A stretch of 64,000 bases of DNA from NCBI GenBank assembly GCA_028285465.1, contig JANQPD010000003.1, positions 1 through 64,000 on the forward strand. Reading direction: 5' to 3'. Position numbers and translations under genes: made by a program. Below the pieces are notes generated by a model. It saw nothing but the letters and a program-made list of their open reading frames with translations, was not told the origin of the DNA and ran no database searches. The stretch is from Owenweeksia sp. Its GTDB lineage: Bacteria; Bacteroidota; Bacteroidia; Flavobacteriales; Schleiferiaceae. Shown piece after piece: positions 10,125-17,893 of the stretch. Positions within the stretch are counted from its first letter, which is position 1. Each line of letters begins with the position of its first letter.

Positions 10125-10870
10125 CAGTGTCCGGCACTTAGACCGCCATCCATAATAAGTTCGGTACCGGTTATCCAGCGGGAAGCGTCTGACAACAAAA
10201 ACACAATGGCATGGGCAATGTCTTCCGGCTCTCCAAAACCCAGCGGGTACATGTCTCCGTGTTTGTCCATCATTTCCTTTGAAACCGCTTGTTCAGCCCG
10301 GTCAAAAAGTGGGGTTTTCACCATGGCTGCCGCGATCACGTTTGACCGTATTTTCTTTTCCGCATACTCCAGGGCCAAGGCTTTACTGTAAGCATTTAAT
10401 GCGGCCTTGCTCCCGGCATATAAGGCACCTCCTTTATGCGCAAAAAAACTGGAAATAGAAGACATAAATACAACAGCTCCTCCATTGTTTATCTTTTTTG
10501 CTTTTAGCAAAAAGCTATTGAGCTTTATAGGGCCTTTGTAATTAAGGGCAAAAAGTTGCTCGATCTGTTTTTCTCCGATAAACTTTACCGGGAAAGCTTT
10601 GACCATGCCGGCACTATGTACCAATCCATCCAAAGCGGGGAGCTGCTCTACCAGATGGCGCAATTGATCCTCCTTTGTAACATCGGCCTGTATGATGCGA
10701 TGTTCTTCCCCGGATAAGGTGTCCTTTACATCTGCTAACTTCTGCTCACTCCTGGCACTGAGCACCAGTGTAGCGCCCATGTCAGCACAAAGGCGTGCCG
10801 TACAGGCACCGATGCCCGAAGAGGCCCCTGTAATCAAAATGGTTTTGCCTTGTAAGGTAAACGGATTCAT
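10124..10870 (-). CDS. SDR-family oxidoreductase (FabG-like)
   Basis: TGASSGIGACTARL, YAGSKAALNAYSKALALE (YxxxK), WITGTELIMDGGLSAGH. Confidence 0.88.
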   Translation of the reverse strand: MNPFTLQGKTILITGASSGIGACTARLCADMGATLVLSARSEQKLADVKDTLSGEEHRIIQADVTKEDQLRHLVEQLPALDGLVHSAGMVKAFPVKFIGEKQIEQLFALNYKGPIKLNSFLLKAKKINNGGAVVFMSSISSFFAHKGGALYAGSKAALNAYSKALALEYAEKKIRSNVIAAAMVKTPLFDRAEQAVSKEMMDKHGDMYPLGFGEPEDIAHAIVFLLSDASRWITGTELIMDGGLSAGH

Positions 10871-11922
10871 ATCTCAAGTACTTCGGTGCATACTACTTTA
10901 TTGGTGCTGAGAGACATCACCCCCCATGACAAACCCACACCAAAACCCGAAAGTAATGCATGGCATTTTTTCGTACTTAATGCTTCTTTCAATTCTGTAA
11001 GCATGGTAAGCGGGATGGATGCAGAACTGGTATTGCCATAATCCCGTATAGAGTAAGGCACCTGTTCGGGTGAGAATTTCATTTTTTTCCGGATGGTCTC
11101 GTTCATCAGGAGATTGGCCTGGTGCATAAGCAAGTAGTCAAAATCTGCAGGGGTAAAGCCATGTTTATCCAAGAATGCCTGCATGCTTTTAGGTACTTTT
11201 CCTACCGAAAAGCTAAACACATCCAATCCGTTCAAGGCTACGTGTAGCCGACTCCGGCTAATGCCTTTGTCCAGTTCCCTTATGCGGAAAGACTCTTCCG
11301 ACACCAGATTCCTTATGCCTCCGTCAGGGATCATAATGGCTTCGTACCCGCTGCCATCACTATTGAGTTGAAAATGCATGGGTGGGGCTGTGGGTGTGTA
11401 TTCCAGGGCACATACACAACCCGCATCGCCAAATAAAGGATAGGTGCTTTTATCGGTTGATGCACAGGTGGCTGAGGAAACGTCTCCTACCATGAGTAAG
11501 CCCTTTTTCAGTTGTCCGCTTTGCATGAGGCTACTGATCACCGATAAACCATATACAAAGCCCGAACAGCCCAACCCAATGTCAAAAGTTATACACCCTT
11601 CGCTCAGCTTCAGGCGGTCTTGCAAAATGGTAGAAGTAGAAGGTAAATAATAGTCCCTTGATTGTGAAAGAAAGATCAATACTTCTACTTCTTCCTTTTC
11701 CCATTGGAGTTTGTTGAGGAGTGCTTCGGTTGCTTCAAAGCATAGGTCGGAAGTAGTAAGCCCTTTGGGAGCCACCCGCCTGGTTTCTACACCTGTAGTT
11801 TTAATAAACAGTTTTTTTTCTGCTTCCGAAAAATGCGGCAAGTCCCAATTCGACTCTGCTTGTTTGGGTACAGCCCCTGAAAGGCCAGCTACGTTTACGT
11901 GATGTGTGGAGAGCCATGCCAT
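10867..11922 (-). CDS. 3-oxoacyl-ACP synthase III family protein (KASIII, copy 2)
   Basis: Catalytic Cys (LGCSGFVYGL), His (LLMHQANLLMN), Asn (YGNTSSASIPL). Confidence 0.87.
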   Translation of the reverse strand: MAWLSTHHVNVAGLSGAVPKQAESNWDLPHFSEAEKKLFIKTTGVETRRVAPKGLTTSDLCFEATEALLNKLQWEKEEVEVLIFLSQSRDYYLPSTSTILQDRLKLSEGCITFDIGLGCSGFVYGLSVISSLMQSGQLKKGLLMVGDVSSATCASTDKSTYPLFGDAGCVCALEYTPTAPPMHFQLNSDGSGYEAIMIPDGGIRNLVSEESFRIRELDKGISRSRLHVALNGLDVFSFSVGKVPKSMQAFLDKHGFTPADFDYLLMHQANLLMNETIRKKMKFSPEQVPYSIRDYGNTSSASIPLTMLTELKEALSTKKCHALLSGFGVGLSWGVMSLSTNKVVCTEVLEI

Positions 11923-12162
11923 TTACGATGCCTTTCTGCGTGCCTCTACAATGTGAAAAAGATCCTGAACGGTTTCAATCTGGTTTAAATCTTCTCCGGT
12001 AATCGCCACTTCGTATTCCGTTTCCATCAGGGCAATCAGGATCAGGGCGTACATAGAGCTCCACTCTTCAAGATCGCGGAAACTCGTTGTGGGTTCCAGG
12101 GTCCCTTTTTCAAGTTCCTCGAACTCCTCTTCTAATTTGTGTATAAAACTTTTTATCTCCAT
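11923..12162 (-). CDS. Acyl carrier protein
   Basis: 79-aa acidic helical protein between two KASIII genes; phosphopantetheine-like LEEWSSMYALILIALMETEY. Confidence 0.8.
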   Translation of the reverse strand: MEIKSFIHKLEEEFEELEKGTLEPTTSFRDLEEWSSMYALILIALMETEYEVAITGEDLNQIETVQDLFHIVEARRKAS

Positions 12163-12165
12163 AGT

Positions 12166-13209
12166 TTACTTAAAATACAGCATACAAGCTCCCCAAGATA
12201 ACCCAATTCCGAAACCCGCCAGCAATACTTTATTTCCTTTACTTATTCTCTGAGCCTGGTAAGCTCTGTACAAAGCGATCGGGATAGAAGAAGATACCGT
12301 ATTGCCCACATCGGTTATGTCAATGCAAAACTTTTCTTCCTTTACCTTGAGCCGCTTGCGCAAAAAGTTAAGCATTTGCCCGTTGGCCTGATGAGGCACA
12401 AAAAAATCTACTTCTTCTTTCTCAAGCCCTTCCTTTTCTAAAATATCCTCTACTAGCTGAGGCACCGTTCGCAAAGCAAATAAAAATATCTGAGGTGCAT
12501 TCATGCGCAACCTTCCCCCCAATAAGCCAGGATAGATGTGCTTGAATTGAAACAGCCACTCTGCATCCGCAGGATTCCGGGTACCGGAACGTTCTACCTT
12601 TAGTATATGTTCTCCTTTTCCGTCCGTACCAAAAACAGCCCCTCCAATGGAAGCGTTGATCCCTGACGGGATCTTTTTATCGCTGATCAGGGTAGCCGCT
12701 GCGCCATCACTGAATATGGCCCGGATATTCCAATCACTCGGATGGATGACTTTGGTGGGGGTATCTGATGTTATGAGCAGCACCTTTCGTGCCTGCCCCC
12801 CCATAATGAGCAATTTGGCCAGGTTAAGCCCATAGATGTAGCCGGTACATCCATGAAGCACGTCAATGGCGCCTATACTCTTTCTCAACCCCAGGTCGGC
12901 CTGCATCACACAGGCAGTGGTTGGGCCTTTGTATTCCAGCGCATCAGAAACAAAGATCAGGTAATCAATTTCCTCGCGGGCAATGTCCCATTCTTCAAAG
13001 AGCTTCAAGGCGGCCCTGTTTCCCAGGTCTTTTGAGCTATCGCTATGCGCTGAAACATACCTTTGCTTGATCCAGCAATAGTTATACACATCTTCTATCG
13101 ATGGACCATCAGGATCATCTTTCTCCTTAAAATGCAGATAATCTTCTATGATGGAGGCATTGCCGAGTTTTTCTTCCGGCAGGTAGTAACTGATCGCGTT
13201 TATATACAC
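12166..13209 (-). CDS. 3-oxoacyl-ACP synthase III family protein (KASIII, copy 1)
   Basis: Catalytic Cys (VLHGCTGYIYGL), His (VPHQANGQML), Asn (VGNTVSSSIPIAL). Confidence 0.87.
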   Translation of the reverse strand: MYINAISYYLPEEKLGNASIIEDYLHFKEKDDPDGPSIEDVYNYCWIKQRYVSAHSDSSKDLGNRAALKLFEEWDIAREEIDYLIFVSDALEYKGPTTACVMQADLGLRKSIGAIDVLHGCTGYIYGLNLAKLLIMGGQARKVLLITSDTPTKVIHPSDWNIRAIFSDGAAATLISDKKIPSGINASIGGAVFGTDGKGEHILKVERSGTRNPADAEWLFQFKHIYPGLLGGRLRMNAPQIFLFALRTVPQLVEDILEKEGLEKEEVDFFVPHQANGQMLNFLRKRLKVKEEKFCIDITDVGNTVSSSIPIALYRAYQAQRISKGNKVLLAGFGIGLSWGACMLYFK

Positions 13210-13428
13210 TAAAAGAAAGTATGAAAAGAGGTTAAAGTAACGGAAAAAAACTGGTCGTAAGCCTCTGCTTTTTTCAAGCTAAGCGAAATAGTCTCCGCTA
13301 AAAAGTGAAAGACTTACTCTCGGCATAGCACCTTATTCAGTTTTTCTGCTGTAAGTGACATGCCAAAAGGTGCCTCAGAGCATATCTTATAACTTAACCT
13401 TCCATGTCTATGATTATTTAACGGTAGC

Positions 13429-13563
13429 CTAACCTCCCTTAAGCAGCTGAGTTTCTCCAGCTTCTATTCCATACCGGGTAGTCGTACAACCATTGCCATC
13501 CGTAACGGTTAATGTATACCCTCTCAATGGCATGGTTATCGGCATATATCCATCATCCTAAGA
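13429..13563 (-). pseudogene. SprB-like/adhesin repeat remnant
   Basis: Reverse-strand open stretch DDGYMPITMPLRGYTLTVTDGNGCTTRYGIEAGETQLLKGG*, resembling the YTVTVTDANGCTAT repeat; no start or flanking repeats. Confidence 0.4.
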
Positions 13564-13614
13564 ACAATTGTAAGGTGGTTTACCTTAGGGTATACTTACT
13601 AGGGCACTCCGGAA

Positions 13615-15573
13615 TTAATTCGCCTTTGATCGGAGTTGGTCTAAATACGCTTCGGAAACCTGGGCGCCTTCTTGCTTTGCGCGCATAGCACTTTCCAAAG
13701 CACCTTTATAATCTCCAATACTATTCTTTACTACAGCTAAATTCAACCAGGTACCTGATGCATGACTATTGAGTTGCAAAGCTTGCGTGTAGGCTTTAAC
13801 GGAGCGGTCCAGTTCCCGGGTCTGGTAATAGACACTTCCAAGGTTATTAAATGCATCAAAGTAGCCAGGGTCAAGGTTAATGGCCTTTTCCAGATCGCGT
13901 TTGGCAGATTCAAGGTCAGAATTTAGCTGCGCTGTTCCCCGGTTGTACCAGGCCCTTGCATAATTGGGGTTCAATTCAATGGCTTTGTTAAAGTCTGATA
14001 TTGCTTCCTCTTGATTACCGGTTAGCAAGTATAAGTTACCCCGGTTGTTATAGGCCAGGTAAGAATCCGGATTGAGGGCAATTGCCGTATTAAAATCGCC
14101 CAATGCCTTTGCTCCATCATTTGCAGAAACGTAAAATTGCCCCCTGTTGATATAAGCTTGTTCATAATCTGGCCGCAACTGAATAGCCTTTGAATAGCTT
14201 TCTATGGCTTGCCGGGTATATCCTAACTGATGCTGTAAATCTCCCAGGTTAAAGTAATTGTCAAAACGATCAGGTGCCAACTGCACGGCCTTGTTAAAAT
14301 CAGCCAGGGCTTTAGAATTGTTGGAAACATCTTTGTAATAATTCCCCCGCCCTATATAGGCAAACCAATCCTGCGGATATTCTGAAATGGCCTTACTCCA
14401 TAGTGTTTCGCTATTCTGCCAAACCTTTAATTGTTGGCTTGAGAGATAAAAAAGGGGAAGCCCGATACTGATGCTTATCAGATAAAAAGTAGATTTCTTT
14501 TTAGGTATCTGAGGGACACGTTCAATCAAAACGATCAATGCCAAAAATAATCCTATATAACACAGGTAAGAATACCGTTCAGCAACTATGGCTCTTCCTA
14601 CGCTCACCAGCTGTAGCATCAATATCAGATTGAGCAAAAAGAACAATCCCGCAAACCCCAAAATCCTGTTCTTTCTCATCCCCAGCCATCCAAGGATCAA
14701 TAAGAATATCGCGCCTACTGCTGCCGGCATCAGAAAGCCCCATTCCAACATTTCAGTTTCCTGAGGGTAGGGATGCATAGGTGACAGGCCTGTGGGTAAA
14801 ATGCTCTTGACTATGTAGAAAAACAAACCGTAAAAGGCAAAGCTCAAACGTTGCGTTACTGAATAGGTTTCCAGGTCATTAACTGCAGCATTGCTTTGCA
14901 ATTGGATAGTAAGCATACCAATAAGCAAACTGCCTATAAACAATGGTATTAAAGGGAGGGCACTTTTGATTTTGATCTTCCCGAATGCTAAGTAATGCAA
15001 CAAAACCAAAGCTACCGGAAGGGTAATAGCTGCAGGCTTAGACAGAAGGGAAATTACCGCTGCACCAAATGTGAGCAATAGATGTTTTTTCTGTTTGGTT
15101 TTTAGATATTCGAAATATGCGATCAATGCACCCAGATAGAAAAAGGTATACACTAAATCCTTCCGGCTGGATATCCAGGCTACAGACTCTATGTGCATGG
15201 GGTGAATAGCAAAAAGAAGTGCTGCAAAAAAAGCTGCTCCCATTTTATTTGGAAGTATTCTTCTGGCAAAAAAGAAAACCAAAATGGAATTCAAAAGATG
15301 CCAAACAACATTATTAATGTGAAATATGCCAGGTGAGCCCCCTCCTAACCAATAATCTAACCTAAGGCTTAGCATAGTTAGCGGGTGAAAATTACCTGTA
15401 CCTGATCCATCTAAAAGAGAAGCAATAGTTGGATGGAGAATAAACGCGTTGTTCAGGACATATAGCTGATCGTCAAAGTTGACAAAGTCAAAATGGAAAG
15501 AAGGCCAATAGAGCCCCAGGGTAAGTACAGCCAGGCCCAACAACTCTAGGTAAGTCCTCTTATTCACATTCAT
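13615..15573 (-). CDS. TMTC-like integral membrane GT-C protein with C-terminal TPR repeats (copy 2)
   Basis: Polytopic N-terminus with AIHPMHIESVAWISSRKDLVYTFFYL, then multiple TPRs (YNNRGNLYLLTGNQEEAISDFNKAIELNPN). ATG at 15573 preferred over the TTG at 15579. Confidence 0.78.
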   Translation of the reverse strand: MNVNKRTYLELLGLAVLTLGLYWPSFHFDFVNFDDQLYVLNNAFILHPTIASLLDGSGTGNFHPLTMLSLRLDYWLGGGSPGIFHINNVVWHLLNSILVFFFARRILPNKMGAAFFAALLFAIHPMHIESVAWISSRKDLVYTFFYLGALIAYFEYLKTKQKKHLLLTFGAAVISLLSKPAAITLPVALVLLHYLAFGKIKIKSALPLIPLFIGSLLIGMLTIQLQSNAAVNDLETYSVTQRLSFAFYGLFFYIVKSILPTGLSPMHPYPQETEMLEWGFLMPAAVGAIFLLILGWLGMRKNRILGFAGLFFLLNLILMLQLVSVGRAIVAERYSYLCYIGLFLALIVLIERVPQIPKKKSTFYLISISIGLPLFYLSSQQLKVWQNSETLWSKAISEYPQDWFAYIGRGNYYKDVSNNSKALADFNKAVQLAPDRFDNYFNLGDLQHQLGYTRQAIESYSKAIQLRPDYEQAYINRGQFYVSANDGAKALGDFNTAIALNPDSYLAYNNRGNLYLLTGNQEEAISDFNKAIELNPNYARAWYNRGTAQLNSDLESAKRDLEKAINLDPGYFDAFNNLGSVYYQTRELDRSVKAYTQALQLNSHASGTWLNLAVVKNSIGDYKGALESAMRAKQEGAQVSEAYLDQLRSKAN

Positions 15574-15579
15574 GATCAA

Positions 15580-17421
15580 TTATTGAGCCGGCTGGTAATA
15601 ACCTGGATCAACCTTTACCCCTAGATTCCGGGCTCTGTCGAAATCTGCATTAGCCGAATTCTGATCCCCAAGCAAGCGAAAAGAAATTCCCCGGTTTAAG
15701 AAATACACTCCCTCGGCCTTTAAGCCAATTGCGGTATTGAGCACGGTAATGGATGAATCAAACTCACCCAAGTACTGATGCTCTATGGCAAGGGCGTTCC
15801 AAATAGCATGGTTACCAGGTTCCAGAAAAACGCATTTTTTAAAATCCTTTTTAGCCTGAACTCTTTGATTTAATTGCCCATATATGATCCCCCTGTTCAT
15901 ATAGGCATTTACAAACAGTGAATCCAAACTTATGGAGCGGTTTAAGTCACCAAGTGCTTCACGGTACTTTCCTTTTCTTCCATAGATAGCTCCCCGATTG
16001 GCAAATGCATTTTCATCAGTAGAATCCAACCGGATACAATTGTTATAATCGCTTAAAGCATACTCATCTTGTCCCATGTCGAAATAGATATTACCGCGGT
16101 TGCTGTAAAACATGGCCTCGTTAGGATTGAGTTTAATGGCTTGGTTTAAATCCCGGAGCGCTTTGGAAAACTGCTTTTCCAAGCGGTAATAAACACCTCT
16201 TCCGCCCCAAGACCCTGCCACTTCAGGAAACTTTTCAATAGCATCTGTCCACAGGGTTTCTCCGTTTTCCCAAACCTTTACCCTGTTGAAGGATGCTACA
16301 GCAAGGCCCAATAGAAGCAGGCCTGTGAGCATTCCTACTGACCGTTTATTGTTTTTTTGCTTAAAAAACAGGGCTTCTGAAACAAAGTAGACGGCAATGC
16401 TCAATCCTACATAAGCCAGGTAGGTATAGCGTTCTGCAATGATGGTGCTTCCTACAGAGACCAGTTGCACCACTAAAAGCAGTGATGATAGAAAAAACAG
16501 CATACCAAAAACAATACCTCTGTAAGATCTCCAGCGCCATAGACTAAATCCTGTAACTGCCAGAAAAATAACAGGGGATAAACTCACCCACAGATCAAAT
16601 GGTTTTGAAGGATAGGGATAAAAAGATGATAGGTGGATTGGCGCTACGAACTTGATCAAATATAGATTTAACGCGTAGCTGGCTAATTGCAAGCGCTCCA
16701 AAACCGTATAGGCCTCTACACTAACTGCTCCCACTTTAGTTTGGACAGATACAGTTGCTAATCCGATCAAAACGGATACGATAAAGAAAGGTATTTTTTC
16801 GACAATCAGTTTAATTGACATTTTCCTTGCCGTCAAATAGTCCACTAATAACAAATGGATGGGGAATATGACAGCCGTAGGCTTTGATAGGGTAGATAGG
16901 ATAAAGAACAGAAGGGTAACTGTCAGGTATCTTGATTTCTTCGCTGCACAAAAACTATGATAACTGATAAGGCCTAGAAAATAGAAACAGAAAAACAGGA
17001 CATCTTTTCGCGCGGATATCCAGGCAACTGATTCAACATGCATAGGGTGTAACGCAAAAACCCCTGCTACAAACAGAGGTAAAAATTCCTGCTTGGGCCA
17101 GGTTCTCCGCACCCACATATATAGCAGCAGGATATTGAAAATATGAAGTATCAAATTAAACAGATGATACCCAAATGCATTTTCTCCTCCAACAGCATAG
17201 TTCAATGCTAAGCTTAGCATCGTCAAAGGGTGATAGTTGGCCGTATTCCCCTCTGTAAAAAACTTTCCTAAGTTCTCCGCTGTTGGGTTCGTGACTTGTA
17301 AGTTATTGATAACATAGTAGTCATCATCCCAATTGACAAAATCAAAAGAAAGCGATTGTAAATACACCAGTAAGGTGACGATTAGAATACTGCCAACTAG
17401 AACTCTATGCTTTTGATTCAA
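15580..17421 (-). CDS. TMTC-like integral membrane GT-C protein with C-terminal TPR repeats (copy 1)
   Basis: FALHPMHVESVAWISARKDVLFFCFYFLGL...STLSKPTAVIFP plus TPRs; same architecture as the downstream copy. Confidence 0.78.
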   Translation of the reverse strand: MNQKHRVLVGSILIVTLLVYLQSLSFDFVNWDDDYYVINNLQVTNPTAENLGKFFTEGNTANYHPLTMLSLALNYAVGGENAFGYHLFNLILHIFNILLLYMWVRRTWPKQEFLPLFVAGVFALHPMHVESVAWISARKDVLFFCFYFLGLISYHSFCAAKKSRYLTVTLLFFILSTLSKPTAVIFPIHLLLVDYLTARKMSIKLIVEKIPFFIVSVLIGLATVSVQTKVGAVSVEAYTVLERLQLASYALNLYLIKFVAPIHLSSFYPYPSKPFDLWVSLSPVIFLAVTGFSLWRWRSYRGIVFGMLFFLSSLLLVVQLVSVGSTIIAERYTYLAYVGLSIAVYFVSEALFFKQKNNKRSVGMLTGLLLLGLAVASFNRVKVWENGETLWTDAIEKFPEVAGSWGGRGVYYRLEKQFSKALRDLNQAIKLNPNEAMFYSNRGNIYFDMGQDEYALSDYNNCIRLDSTDENAFANRGAIYGRKGKYREALGDLNRSISLDSLFVNAYMNRGIIYGQLNQRVQAKKDFKKCVFLEPGNHAIWNALAIEHQYLGEFDSSITVLNTAIGLKAEGVYFLNRGISFRLLGDQNSANADFDRARNLGVKVDPGYYQPAQ

Positions 17422-17570
17422 CCGGATATCTTTAGTATTCGCAAATCTATAGCTAATTCATACCCACCTCTTTATATTCCAGCAGAAATTTTCTGCGCAA
17501 GACATTGGCTAACTGCTGCCCTTACCGGTTAAAGAATCTAAGTTTTGTGGTTAATAATGTTGCACGGCAA

Positions 17571-17598
17571 TAAAAAAGCCGACTCAATGAGTCGGCTT
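17571..17598 (-). terminator. Rho-independent terminator downstream of tRNA-Leu
   Basis: Perfect 11-bp inverted repeat aagccgactca-a-tgagtcggctt with T-tract on the minus strand. Confidence 0.75.
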
Positions 17599-17606
17599 GC
17601 ATTACG

Positions 17607-17692
17607 TGCCCCAGGCGGGACTTGAACCCGCACGGACATTGCTGTCCACGGGATTTTAAGTCCCGCGTGTCTACCAATTCCACCACCAGGGC
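17607..17692 (-). tRNA. tRNA-Leu (anticodon TAA)
   Basis: Reverse complement GCCCTGGTGGTGGAATTGGTAGACACGCGGGACTTAAAATCCCGTGGACAGCAATGTCCGTGCGGGTTCAAGTCCCGCCTGGGGCA; long variable arm, loop CTTAAAA. Confidence 0.96.
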
Positions 17693-17741
17693 GTAGTATC
17701 CGATGCTCTTAGATCTGTTCAGAAAAGCAAAGGCGTAAACC

Positions 17742-17768
17742 AAAAGCCCCTCATCAGGAGGGGCTTTT
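17742..17768 (-). terminator. Terminator-like hairpin between tRNA-Gly and tRNA-Leu
   Basis: aaaagcccctc-atcag-gaggggctttt. Confidence 0.65.
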
Positions 17769-17774
17769 ACTTCG

Positions 17775-17847
<73 letters not shown>

Positions 17848-17893
17848 AATTGGGAGGGCAAATTTAGATAAAATTTCAACGTCTACAAGAAAT

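Noticed and set aside
17522-17743. ORF 17522..17743 on the minus strand
   Set aside because: It spans the tRNA-Leu gene and terminators; it is a translation of RNA-gene sequence.
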